64,000 bases of DNA from Lumnitzera littorea (Eukaryota; Streptophyta; Magnoliopsida; Myrtales; Combretaceae): assembly GCA_024138015.1 (NCBI GenBank), contig JAMXBB010000009.1:41327481-41391480 (forward strand). The letters are read 5' to 3'. A model generated the notes under the pieces. That model did not search any database, was not told where the DNA came from, and saw only the letters and a list, made by a program, of their open reading frames with translations. Position numbers and translations under genes: made by a program. Shown piece by piece: positions 33,420 through 45,195 of this stretch (position 1 is its first letter; every line of letters starts with the position of its first letter).

Positions 33420-35507
33420 CTACTCATTTGCCATAAAGGCAACATCACTTGCTTGGTTTTTCCTTCTTGTATTTCCCCCGCATATGGTATTCTTTGAATT
33501 TCCATCTCCAGGGACCCCCCTCACATTATTTCCTCCACAACTGTCTTGCATGTTTCCTTTAACTTTTCTAGGATCTCCCTTGCCTCCATTGCAACTCTTT
33601 CCAGAGGGAGGGTTAAATGCAATGGCTGCTTCGCTAGCTATCATAATTTCCCCCCTTTTTGTTTGCAGCACTCTCCCTTACACAAATGTTGGTTTGAAGA
33701 GCATTTTCGGAACTCGCTCCAGGGGCTACTGTGTCCATGTTATTTGCTTCTCTACTATCACCTGTGTTCAGTAGTCCTCTATTTGTACTTGCCATATTTT
33801 GGAGTTAATGTTTATCCATGACGCCTTGGATCGGTGGAATAGCAACTTGAGAGATATCTCTGTATCTGTCTTGACTTCTGTCGATTCTGGCAAGTTTTTT
33901 CAAAGAAAGATTTTCTTTCTTTTCGTGGGGTTACGCTTGGCCAGTGAAGTCATGTTCAGTTGCGCTTGGTGTATCCTTTTCGCCTATGGTCTGCTGGATT
34001 TCCTCATTTGTTTTTTTTTTCAGTAAAACTAGTTTCCATTTTCCTAGAGTCACGTATCTTGGTGTTTTTGTGACTATTTGTTGAAGGGACACTTTCTTTC
34101 CCCATATTAATACCACTTTTGGTGTTTCGCGATTTTTCTTTTTGGGTTGTTAGGACTTTATCAGCTCTTTTCTTCATATGTTGCTTCTTTACCTGCTTTT
34201 CTTTTGTTATTCCTACGGAATTGGACTTTGATCCATTCATTTTACTTTATACTATTATCAATTATTTCTTCCTCAATATTTTCTATCTATATTTTTTATA
34301 AGACTGATCCCGCTCTTTATCACATCCTTAGTTTAATATTCATTAAATCTAAATGGTTGAAACCACAATTAAATTAATGGTCTAGATTTAACGAGCATTA
34401 AATCAAAGATAAGATGAAGTGCAAGACTGATCCTATAAAAACTATGGACGGAACTGTAGAAAAATCCTCTTCTTTAGTACTTTTTTCCAATTCTTCGTGA
34501 TTACCTTCTGCATTGGTACATTCAGTATTTGCATTAGCCGAACTGCCACTTGATTGCTCCTTGCTTGTGCTTTCCCTTTCAGCTTTTGCTCTCGTCTTTC
34601 TGAATTCCTTTCTCTCTCAGTTTCTTTAGGGCTTTCTTTCTCATCATTTGATTTTCTATCATTTTTCTCTTTATTTTCATTTGTTTGAACATAGGAACAT
34701 TTGTTCCTATCATGATTAATTCTGCCACATAGTGTGCAGAAATTTGGTAGCCCTTCGTATTGTAATTTGTATGGAACATTGTTTGATAACTATCATATGA
34801 AAAAGTGGTTCACCATGATTGATTTGGACACAAACTCCAGCATATAACCTTCATTCCAGTCCGACAGTGTATATGTCATCTTTGATTACTGTCCTATTTT
34901 TTCTGATATGCACTTCATTGCGACTGAGGAAAAGAGTCCTATTTTCTGATGGCAATATAATGACCACACATGAGCCGTGGTCCATTATCAATAACCCACT
35001 GGTAATCCTCCAGACCTTGCATACATGCTACATAATGCCTAAGAACCACATGTATTAGCTTAAGCGGCGAAACTCCTTTTCATAGTTTTCTTAGTCTTTA
35101 TAACATAAACATATATCCATAGTCGGGCCCTAACACTTTAACAATGAAAGTGTTCTGCCAAGGGACGTTAAGGATGTTTTTCTCAGTTTGTGAGAAATTG
35201 ACATAAAAGACCCCATGTTTAGCTTTTTCATTTCTTCTGCTTTGCTGCTATTTCTTAATCATGTTCCATAATTTTTTTCTTCATTTGTCATATTAAAGCA
35301 ATGCTTTTCATATGCACCAAGAATGTTGACCAAGATAGAGTCTCGAAGGGATAATTTTTGTTGCATCGACACCAGATTTCCTTTCAGGCCTTGGTTAATT
35401 AGTATTACATTATTATTATGGACAAAAGATGATGCAAGGCATTTCTTTCTTCTATGAAGATATTCACTTTCTTCATCTTTAGAAGAAGAAGAGCTACCTC
35501 TCTCCAT
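33420..35507 (-). pseudogene. LINE ORF1 with intact CCHC zinc knuckle
   Basis: ORF1 binds LINE RNA. The start at 35507 gives MERGSSSSSKDEESEYLHRRKKC..., and 82 residues are open to 35259. The middle (35250-34760) is only partly readable and includes VILRNHGSCVVII-type wording typical of the DUF4283 region. The knuckle at 34738-34697 is intact, C-x2-C-x4-H-x4-C (CTLCGRINHDRNKC). Lys/Glu-rich and Ser-rich linker follows (34690-34440, 34240-34004), then a Gly/Asn-rich end at 33671-33420 (GGKGDPRKVKGN). Confidence 0.75.
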
Positions 35508-35510
35508 GTC

Positions 35511-35732
35511 TCATTTGTATTTTTATTACCTTTTCAAAAGTCACCATTATTATACAGTGTTATTAATTAAAATGTAACCCTTACACTTAAAATAACTGGC
35601 AAACTGTTACTATAAGTGGTGTAGGCATTAATACTTAACCACTACACTCAAGAGCAACCGCAATGAATATTATAAATTAACTACTGCGCTATTAATTTAC
35701 ATATATATATATATATATATATATATCAAAAT
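35511..35732. other. LINE 5' flank and (AT)n microsatellite
   Basis: May contain the LINE 5' UTR. (AT)n of about 26 bases at 35700-35726. Nothing else seen. Confidence 0.4.
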
Positions 35733-36215
35733 CATGTGAAATGATGGGACAAAACTTTTCGAGCGAATGGGCAAAAAGATTACAAATGTAGGGAAATGAA
35801 TACTCTACTAGGTACACATACACTATTCAAGGCATCCTTTTGCTTGTGGTATATCATGCGCACATTGCGAATTTTTCAAACCAGGAGAAAAGTAGCGAAT
35901 TTCGCTATTCCTCGGGCTCACAACTTGCTTCAACAAATTATTGTTGAAAGGAGTAAAGGCAAACGAAGTACTCTCCCATTTTTTAGCCTATGATTTCTTT
36001 ATTATCGATGTTATATGACTTCATGAAGAATTATTTTATTGAAATAATTGTTTTAAGTTATCTTAAGTACGTTGATGATGTGATGATGTCATACAAAATA
36101 ACATAAAATCAACAGTTATTTACCTTGATGAAGAAAATGCTTTTAGTTTTTCTAAGCCAAATATGTAATTGGGCACTTAAAAAGTAACCATTATACCATT
36201 ATTATTATGTTTATG
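35733..36215. repeat. Local duplication, copy 1
   Basis: Aligns in blocks with 37817-38455: ATGATGGG(A/G) with TTTTTC(A/G)AG near its start, a 'TCTAC(T/A)(A)GG(T)ACAC' block (35812-35822 and 37895-37905), 'TATGAAGAAATTATTTTATTGAAA' type wording (36030-36050 and 38292-38314) and 'AAAAAGTAAC' near its end. The two copies lie ~2.1 kb apart in the same orientation, with the foldback element between them. No ORF is shared, so the function is unknown. Confidence 0.55.
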
Positions 36216-36666
36216 ATAGGGTAAAATCCATCTAACGACACTGTCCTTCTAAAAAATACTACACAAACTACTAAAATTTTATTTTGACCACTAACACCAC
36301 TAAACTTATCAAATCATATAATTTCGATGACTTTCTAATAAAATGACAATTGGAAATCCTACACAATATTTATGACATATCTATATGTTGTCATGTGTGT
36401 AAAAATATTAAGAAAATTTTCATTCATTCCCTCTAAAATTCCAAATTATTTGAGAAAAAAATGGTGAGGAAACATTTTTATCAATAATGGGTCAAATATC
36501 ATAATTTTTCCATCCATTATCCTAAAAATAAGACATTTGACAATAATGAACTAAACAACGATAACAATGGTGTTATAACAAGAATAGTTTAGTTGATAAC
36601 ATTTAGATAAGAAAGAGCCAAAAATGGTGAAAGAGAGATGACAAAGAACATTTTATGGGTCAATGT
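36216..36666. other. AT-rich spacer
   Basis: No gene or repeat recognised. Two simple AT-rich words recur and nothing is worth naming. Confidence 0.35.
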
Positions 36667-37187
36667 CATGGTTTGTATATAAATTATACTATTTTTTGTA
36701 ACTATACATCTAAAAGTTTAATTTTTCTAATTATATACTTAATTAAATATTTGGTTGGCATTATCTACATCTCAGTTAATAACTCTAATTGACACTGTTA
36801 GCTTAGTTAATACAATTAGTCAATAAGGTAGCTAATCATGACCTTAGAAAGAGTGGGGGGGGGGAGGATGTCGCATGACCCAGATAGGTGATGTCATCCA
36901 TCGTCTTGCAAAACAATAGGTTACGACTCACTTCAAATATGTCAATTATGAGACCCACTAGTTGCCATAGGTGGCCATTCATTATCCTAAGGAGGTTGCA
37001 TGAACCTCTTAAAGCCATAAGTGGCTATCCCATCAATTGATTGTGTAGATTAGGTTAATAGTGTGAGTTGAAGTTACTAAAGGTATAAATAATGAGAATT
37101 AAATTTTGAGTCGAATGTATAATTAAATAAGTTAAAATTTTTTATATATAATTACCAAAGTAATAAAATTAGGGTATAAACCATGAT
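36667..37187. mobile_element. Foldback / MITE-like element with ~160-bp terminal inverted repeats
   Basis: The left arm starts CATGGTTTGTATATAAATTA (36668 onward). The right arm ends with its complement ...GGGTATAAACCATG (37171-37185). The arms stay alignable for ~160 bp (both include CTAATTATATACTTAATTA-type and AACCTAAT/AGTTAATAC-type wording), with a ~180-bp central part holding a G10 run at 36856-36865. There is no transposase. The TSD is not clear, so the superfamily is undetermined. The minus ORF 36836-37018 is incidental. Confidence 0.6.
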
Positions 37188-37816
37188 ATTATCCCAAAAA
37201 TCATTCTTCTAATACAACACCTTTAGCTGTAGCATCCATGGATTTGCTTCTATTGAACCACACACGAATTGATAGGGTGATGATGAATTACTTTTCAATT
37301 GATCTTGGTAAATGTACAATTATTAAAATATGCACAAGTTATGATTCAATGAAATAGTGTTGTGACAAAAATTTTTTGAAATGAAAATGTGTAAAGACTT
37401 GTGAGAATAATATATATCTCTCTCTCTATATATATTTTACGTGGATTGACATTCCCACTGTTTTGTTTTTTTTTAAATAATTTGGGCTTCTAGAGGGATA
37501 TAAATAGATATTTATGTGTTAGATAACACATAAATACCTTCAAGCAAAAGAAAAGGATCAAATCATAAATGCCTTTCAGGATTGTTTTTTGGCCATATGA
37601 TTAGAAGGTCGTTAGCGTGGTATAATTAGATACTTTTGGATAGTCTAATAGTTTTAATGGTCAAACTAAAAGTCCAATAATCAATATGATATTTTCTGAA
37701 AGTATAGTGGTGTTTCATGAATTTTACCCATTTTTAATATATAACTTCTAAGAAGAATATAATCGCTACACAAGGAAAGAAAAGCCATGAAGTTAATCTA
37801 TACGTAATTTATATCT
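37188..37816. other. AT-rich spacer
   Basis: Short (TC)n/(TA)n at 37411-37434. No gene recognised. Confidence 0.35.
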
Positions 37817-38455
37817 AATTCAGATGCAATGATGGGGTAGAATTTTTCAAGTGAATGGAAAATTTATACCACAAGGAAAGGAAATCGAATGTTCTACAGG
37901 GTACACTCTTGAAATAGTAGTAGTGAATTACTGATAGTGAATTTTGATACTCATAATTCCCTTTTAACTTCCCTCATCGGCATTAATTTGGAGGTGTGAT
38001 GACGACAAATGAAGTGGTTCCCGTTTTCAAGCTTATGAAGCTTTATTATTCTTTTCCCAATAGAAATACAACTTTGGACTATGATACATACATATACATG
38101 AATACACATGCATCTTAGTTTTATGGTTTTCACAAAACAAATTGTAATGGATATGTAGTGGGTGTGGTGCGGTCTATTTTAGCTATCATCAAATTAGCAT
38201 TTTATATAAATTCGTTGGCTGTTGCAATTGTTTTGTGCACATAAAAAAAAAAAAAAAAAAGTGCGTTCATTTTATAGGGGTTATATAGCGTTATGAAGAA
38301 ATTATTTTATTGAAAACATTGTATTATTTTCCTTAAGGATGTTGCTGATATTGAGGATGTTACCCATAATGATCATAGGATGTAGCTTATAACGAATTTT
38401 GAAAGACCATTACATTTCTTTTTTGTTTTTAAAAAAGTAACTATAATTCAAAATT
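37817..38455. repeat. Local duplication, copy 2
   Basis: The same blocks as 35733-36215, with extra sequence in the middle (including an A17 run near 38244-38260). A second 21-base direct repeat, TAATTCAAAATTTTATCCA, occurs at 38442-38461 and 38487-38506. Confidence 0.5.
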
Positions 38456-38551
38456 TTATCCACGCATTACCATGTTATAACGAGTGTAATTCAAAATTTT
38501 ATCCATGGGAATGGTGTTTGTCTAATAGAGTTAAAAAAACACCACATTGAT

Positions 38552-39870
38552 TAAAGGATTTTGATTATACACACATGTTTTCACCATTTGCTAAGTTGAC
38601 AACAGTACAAATGATCCATATTATTGCTGCTGTCAAGCATTGGTTTATACATCAACTTGATGTAAACAATGCTTTTTTACATGGATATCTTAATGAGAAA
38701 ATATACATGCTTCCACTAGAGGGGTATTCTTTAGCACAACCCGGCTAAGTTTGTAAGTTGGTAAGGTTCTTGTTTGGTCTAAAACAAGCATCTCGATAGT
38801 GAAATAAAGAATTTACTAAACATTTAATTTCTTTGGGTTTCCTTCAATCGAAGAATGATTATTTGTTATTCATAAGAACTGATTCTCCCTAATTCCTTGT
38901 GCTTCTTGTTTATGTAGATAATGTATTAGTTGTTGGGGATAATTTGTCTAGTATTTTTTATGTTAAAAGATCCTTTGATAGTGCATCCACTATTAAGGAT
39001 TTTGGAGAAGCTAGATTATTCTAGGGCATCAAGATTTGTCGACCAGATAGTGATTTCATGTTGAACTAGCGAAAGTTTACCTTAGACATACTTTAGGATG
39101 TTGACCTCACAGCTGCACGGGCAGCTACTATTCCTTTCTCGTCCACTGCTCATTTGGATAAGCATTTTGGTGATGTGCTATCAGACCTCCTTATTTCGTA
39201 GATTTGTGGGGTGTTTTTTATATTTGACAATTACTCGCTCGGATTTATCTTTTCTCGTGCAACAATTAAGTCAGTTTGTAAGTGAGCCCAGAAAACCTCA
39301 TTTAGACGCTGCATTACATTTGTTGAAGTATGTCAAAGGGACTATTAACATAGGTGTTTCTTATTTGTCAGATTCTTCCCTTAAACTTCAAGGCTATTCC
39401 GATGCCGACTGGGGCCTTGTAGAGTTCACAGAAAGTCTTTAGCGGGGTTTTGTGTTTTGCTTGGATCTTCTATCATATCTTGGAAAACTAAAAAATAATC
39501 GATGGTTTTCATATCTTCTGCAGCAAGCCGAGTACAGGAGCATTGCGGCTGCTGCGAAGGAATTGCTGTGGACTTCATATGTGCTCAAGGATTTATTTAT
39601 ATCTGTTTACTTACCTGTTGTCTTATTTCAGATAGCAAGTCAGCGAAACAACTTGCAGAGAATCCTTATTTTCATGGTAGAACAAAGCACACAGAGATTA
39701 ATGTGCATTTTACAAGAGATCATATTACTTCCAGATTTTTACACATATGTGCCCTCTCATTTACACTTAGCTGATTTCTTGACTAAATTGATTAGTTCTC
39801 AGCAGTTATCTTCCACTTGTATCAAGTTGGGACTTTCAGAAAGTGAACTTGAGGGCGAGGGGAGGTATTA
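38552..39870 (+). pseudogene. pol (fragment): Copia RT-RNase H remnant
   Basis: RT reads FIHQLDVNNAFLHGYLNEKIYM (catalytic Asp kept), KLVRFLFGLKQASR, and LLVYVDNVLVVGDN at about 38902-38940, where YVDD is now YVDN (38911-38922). RNase H follows: YLTITRSDLSFLVQQLSQFVSEPRKPHLDAALHLLKYVKGTINIG, LQGYSDADWG (39390-39415), ISSAA...EYRSIAAAAKELLW (39503-39570), then SDSKSAKQLAENPYFHGRTKHTEIN. The end reads PSHLHLADFLTKLISSQQLSSTCIKLGL and finishes within the polypurine tract. At least five stops or shifts are present. Confidence 0.85.
39851..39865 (+). promoter_or_regulatory. Polypurine tract
   Basis: GAGGGCGAGGGGAGG lies immediately before the 3' LTR and overlaps the last pol codons. It primes plus-strand DNA synthesis in LTR elements. 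Confidence 0.7.
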
Positions 39871-40053
39871 ACACACTTGTATATTTTACTATTTGGGTCA
39901 CGTGTTATCCTACTTGTACATATATATATATATATATTGTCACTGTACATAACAAACTAACTAACTTTCTCTTTTTCTTAGACACACTTACTGTCATCAT
40001 GCTCATCTCAATTCTCCTTCTCCATGGCGGTACCTTTGAAGTCTTGTTCAACA
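39866..40053 (+). repeat. Copia 3' LTR
   Basis: Starts TATTAACA (TG to TA) and ends TTCAACA, giving TGTTxA...TxAACA inverted ends. A TATA-rich run (39917-39938) would be the promoter. No partner LTR was found in the window. Confidence 0.6.
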
Positions 40054-40671
40054 GTAAGTAGATTTACACATTCCAGTAGTTTTCATATTGTTACACTTAC
40101 GAATATATTTACTATTTTAGTTGCATAATTCTCTCACTACAATTAAATATATAAGATACAGCAATATAATGAGGACATCGTATCAGTGTCACTAGGTAAG
40201 TTGGATATGGTAAGTACGCTTCTTTAAGATAAATAAATATATAAAATATCCAGTGCATTAAAGAAAAACATATGGTTCATAACAATACAATACCATTTAA
40301 CTATAATTATGAAATTAACACTTTCACAAGGCAAAGAGAATCTAACCCATATATATATATATATACTAATAGATGATACATCCTAAGCAGGTGTATTAAT
40401 AATTATATTTGAAGTCATTAATAAAATTATTAAAAAAATATTACACTTGTAAGATATATTTAGATAAAATACAAAATAATTGTGAAACTAATGGTTAACT
40501 ATTTGAAAAAATATATTAAAAAATTTCTATATGTTTTTTGTGAAAATTTATGTTAAAGTTTCATTAATACGTAAAATTTAGATCAAACAAAAAAGAAGTA
40601 TAAAAGCTTTGATATGTGTAAAACTACTTATAGCTTGTGAGATAGTGAGGCTGAAAAACTTATAGTGCTAT
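40054..40671. other. AT-rich spacer
   Basis: No gene recognised. A short (AT)n lies near 40351-40368. Confidence 0.35.
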
Positions 40672-41292
40672 TGAGAAGTATGGAGAGGAGAGAGGGAGTG
40701 AGAGGAAGAGGAAAGTAGATGTAAAGATGGCACATGTAGCATAATTTTAAGATTGGAAGAGACTAACGGGGGAGACAGAAAGGAGGATTGAGAGGAAAGG
40801 GCAAAAAAATAAAATAAAATAAAATAAAAGGAAAGTTGTATTTGTCCATTACTTATAATTTTAATATATCATTTTAATGTTATTTTTTTTGTAAAATAAT
40901 ATTAAATAGAGAGTAAATAAGTAATTTTAAAGGTGATGGTTATTTAAGCTCTAAAGGGCTTTAATAATATACTACAAGTCAATGTACGTGTGTAAAAAAA
41001 TATAAAATGAGGAGAGAGAGAGAGAGAGAGAGAAATGTAAGTGTAGTTAGTTGGAGAGTGTGAAAAAGTGGGAGAGAGAAAAAAGAGATATAAGTGCAGT
41101 TAATGGAAAAGTGGAAAAAGTTAAATAGAGTAAAGAAATGAAGAGAGAAAAAGAAGTAAATAAACATATTTGTCAATTAGTTATAATTTTAATAGTTTAT
41201 TTTATTGTTAGTTTTTTTGTTAAATAGAGGGTAAATATGTAATTTTAAGAAAAACGGTTACTTAAGATTTCATTTGCTTTAATAATATAGAT
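40672..41292. repeat. ~320-bp tandem duplication, GA-rich to AT-rich
   Basis: Unit 1 (40672-40973) and unit 2 (41009-41292) each start with a GAGAGAG tract, pass through 'ATAATTTTAATA' and 'GTAAATAnGTAATTTTAA' and end CTTTAATAATATA. Unit 2 has a longer (GA)n (41010-41034). This could be a MITE-type end repeated twice. No TIRs were seen. Confidence 0.6.
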
Positions 41293-41630
41293 ATATATAT
41301 ATATATATATTATTAAATCGAATTAGCTCTTAAGCAATCGCCAATTTGAATATTTTCATTTAGCCCTTAGATTAAAATTTTATAATAGAAAAACCAATAT
41401 TAAAATTATAAGTGTTTTATATTAAAAGTAAAATTGATATATTGTTAACAAAACTCTATTGTCACTTGTCTCCTCATTCTCTAAGTAGTTATCACTATTC
41501 ACTATTACTATTAAAAAATACAAGAACAATTACTACATTTCAAACTTACATACATTACCATTATCATGAGAGAACACCTTTACATCACAACCATGTTATT
41601 AACACACAAAAGGAGAAAAAAGAAAAAATT

Positions 41631-41692
41631 AGTGGTGTTTCTCTTGCTTCCATTAATTCAATCCTTGGATGTGGTGGTTTTGTCGAGATACC
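41631..41692 (+). repeat. Tandem unit 1, left part (split by LTR C)
   Basis: Aligns with 45391-45450 and continues after the inserted LTR at 45196-45390. The plus frame reads VSLASINSILGCGGFVE. The second unit reads VSLASINSIHGCIRFVK. The joined unit length is ~257 bp. Confidence 0.6.
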
Positions 41693-44600
41693 TGTCACGA
41701 CTCGAGGGGACTAATTGTGGAAGTCGCTATATACTATACAAAGGATTGCAGATTGAATTCTTTTACAATCGACGACCCTTTTATACGATACATAAGGCTA
41801 TAGCTACTATTAATTATCAAGAGTGCGCAAGCTTAAACAATATCATTTCATATAAAATAATAATATTATAAAAACATAACACATGGTTTATTTGTATAAA
41901 AGTTTACAACTACAAAATATAAAATATGTCTTAAGTTAAACTAATATAACAATTACATATTCAGATCTATAAACTATCAGAAGTACTCTCTGATCACATC
42001 TAGCTCCCATACTAACCCTATATAGAAAACTAACCTCGGGCATGTAATGGCCCAACTTCACAAAAAGATCAGCCTGTGAGAGAATACTACAAGGGTATAA
42101 ACTAATTAGCTTAGTAAGATAATTTCCCTCAACCATATAATAATCAAGTTATATAATAGTTAAGTTCAATCAAATGAATACATGACAAACAGTATGCTAC
42201 ACAAATACATGTAAGTGACCAAGTACTGTATACAACCCAGATTTAATGCCTTCCGAAGTCATAGTTAAAGATTCATCGGTATAGTCAGATCCGGGTATCA
42301 TATTAGAACTTATTTCATAACAAAACTTTACATTTCGTATTCAAAAGGTAATGGTACATCTATTATCAGTTTTATCAAAATGAGTTCTACATATGATTGT
42401 GAGTAGGTTCATGCAGCCCTCGCTCACCCTTAAGCGAAGGCTTCTGTACTCGACCCTTAACTAGGTGGTTAGCGCCTCAAATGCCTAGTCATCACGTGGG
42501 CAAGGGTAAGGTCATATCATATGTGTACACCGTACGAAATCTATAACAATCAATAATCAACTTACGTATAGCCTTTCGCTACCTCCGTGTAATATGAGTG
42601 TCGGAATTAATTATGCAGTGTATGATTATGCGTGATCCAAGTTAATATTTTTCTGGTCGAATAAAATTAAATCTTATTTATTCAGTGATTATTCCAAGTC
42701 ATAAACAATCAATCCTTAGTGAATCTACCATGCAACAATCATTACATTATTGAAGTTTAAAGTAAATTCACCATTAACAACAATTATCATGTACAAGCAT
42801 AACCCAACCCCATACACATTCATTTATAAATCATAACTTATATTCACTAACTACAAACACAAAAAAATATGGAATCATTAGGAAAAACTCGCTCAATTAT
42901 TGCTAACTTAGGTGTCATACTAATCTGGTGACAGCTTACGGTCTATATCGAAATCACTTGAAAATAATATAAATTTATAAGTTTAAGAATTTAAAGCTAA
43001 CTAATATCATAATTTGTAAGGTCTACTTTATCTAGTTATGTGAAATTGTCGATTCGAGCTTTTTATCGAATCGCGTGTAACTTTTTCCTTTTAGCTCAGA
43101 TTGTTATGAACTTATAGTCCATTTTGATCGTTTTTGAGTGTATTTTCTTATAACGAGGTCTGTTTTGGACGTTGTGACTTGCAGTTTAAATTGTAATATA
43201 AAAATATCACAAAATTTACTTTTTAAGTTTAAAAATTATAAAATATTAATTTTCGTCTTTTCTTAATATATTTACGATGTAATAATTATTTAAACCATAT
43301 ATTTGATATTTTTATTATTTTGAGCATACTTTTCCTATTTTTGAGATTTTAGCTTTATTATGATTATTATCATTATTATTTCCATTATTATTTTTATTAT
43401 TTCTTATTTTCTTATTATTTATCTATATTTCACAATTTATACATACATATATAGATAGACTTATAATATATTTTATAATTTTATCTTATTGAAACATCCT
43501 TAATTTACGGTAATGTATATATATATATACCTACTCCTTACATAATTATAAATTTATTTTAGTTTATAGATATTATTATATTACATATATATATTTTCGG
43601 TATACTACATATATATATACTATATGTTATACGCCATATTTATGTATATATATTTATTGAAAACAAGCATACTCTTATGTACATATTCATATATTCATGT
43701 GTTTGTATTTATACATATAAGTTTTACATGTGTACATAAATATAAATACATACATATATATAACTAATATACAAATACCTATTCATGTTTTATATATTCG
43801 GTATATATACATTTATATAGTATTTGTTATAAAATATGTGTATTATATATTATACATGTATTATATGGTATATGCGGTATACTACAATATATACTCTATA
43901 TTATATATATATATGTCCTATATACATATATCACCACTTATGGAAATATACTACTACATATATACTATACGATTATATATATATATATATATATGAAAAT
44001 AATTATACATGTATACATATATATATATATATAGTTTACATGTACAAATATATATATATACTATAGTTATTTAATAAAAATACTTAATACTAATTATATG
44101 TATTCTTAAAAAAATACATAATACATACTCTTTCCATATAATATACCTATATACATACATGTATACATACATATCTTTATACATGCATATATAATTCAAT
44201 TTATGTATTTATGCACATATACATGTAATAGTAATGTTATATTTATAAAAATACCATACAAATACTACATTTATACATGTATATACTATATAATATACAT
44301 CTATACTTGAAATATAATTGACTTACCTATTTCTTTTAATTTTTCTTTTTCTTTTTTTCTTCCTTTTTCTTCCTTCTCCTCACATTTTTGCTTATAGGTT
44401 TCGGTTTGTTTGAAAAAAAATTTTCCAGATTTTTTCTTCTTTTTAAATCACGTGTTCAGCCAATTTAAGAAGAGTAAAATAAAAAAAAAAAATCTTATCT
44501 AATCCTTTACATTAATGAAGATGAAACAAAAGTAATCATTTCAAAAAAATTTTATTTTTTTTGTAATTCAACACTTGGCATTTGATTTCCTCACGTAGGC

Positions 44601-45190
44601 TGTTAGTTTAGATTTTCTTCAAATTTGTTCCAGGACGTGTCAAATGGAGAAAAGAAGAAAAGAAAGAAAAGAGAAAAAAAGAAAAAGAAAGAGAAGGAAA
44701 ATAAAAATTAATAATAAATATATGTAATTTTTCGAAAATATAAATTATAACAATACTCCTCTTAAATCAACTTTTAAATTTTGTGAAAATTTATTAATTT
44801 AATTGATACTCATTACAATTATAATTTTTACAAGTTATTGTAGCGATTTTGTTAAAATTTCATGTGAATAGGCGATTTAGTCGAAAATTGTAATCAAATA
44901 TAATTATATTACTATAGAGTAATATTTAACTATTTTATAGGTTTATATTTATAATTTTAGGATTTCAAACAAATTCAGGTTTAATTTTGATTAATGGTAC
45001 ATAAATTAGTTTTAGAGTTTTAGTACGCAATTTAGAGTTTCAATCAATTCCTAAGGTTTTGTTATAGGTATTATATTTAATTTATTAAATTTCATAATCT
45101 TTTATTATTACTAGCTTCATCGACTTATTGTATAGTTTAGGATACTCAGATTTGAGTTAGGGTTCAATTACTAATTTCTTAAGGTTTACA
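41693..45190 (+). mobile_element. Long solo LTR 'C' (3,498 bp)
   Basis: It begins TGTCACGACTCG and ends AAGGTTTACA, flanked by perfect ATACC (41688-41692 and 45191-45195). The insertion site is confirmed by the neighbouring tandem unit, which lacks the insert. It shares with A and B the TTAGCTTAGTAAGATAA-type motif (42107-42123), the core at 43075-43210 (AACTTTTTCCTTTTAGCTC and onward), the TA-rich block 43440-44310, the pyrimidine tract 44337-44376 and the purine tract 44646-44702. The ORFs in the TA block are artefacts. Confidence 0.85.
43440..44310. repeat. TA-rich block of LTR C
   Basis: Multiple (TA)n runs (43975-43994, 44013-44032) amid TACATATA words. Confidence 0.6.
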
Positions 45191-45195
45191 ATACC

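Larger units (their letters stand above)
29400..35510 (-). mobile_element. L1-type LINE, near full length, decayed
   Basis: On the minus strand the order is ORF1 (35507 to about 33420), endonuclease (about 33410-32600), reverse transcriptase (about 32250-31040), zinc-binding domain (30487-30083) and RNase H (29956-29690). It ends near an interrupted A-tail, seen as T-runs at 29398-29422 on the plus strand. This is the plant L1 layout with a C-terminal RNase H. Multiple stops and shifts break both ORFs. I could not fix the TSD. ACCTTTT-type words occur near both ends but the match is weak. Confidence 0.85.
38545..40053 (+). mobile_element. Second Ty1/copia element, 5'-truncated
   Basis: RT, RNase H and the pol C-terminus are followed by a polypurine tract (39851-39865) and a ~188-bp 3' LTR (39866-40053). 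Gag, protease, integrase and the 5' LTR are missing. It opens at KGFDYTHMFSPFAKLTT near the start of RT. It is a different lineage from the minus-strand copia at 7-17 kb: its LTR is short and its pol ends in a different way. Confidence 0.8.

Noticed and set aside
33253..33821. Long plus-strand ORFs of 173 and 91 residues
   Set aside because: Antisense shadows of LINE ORF1/ORF2.
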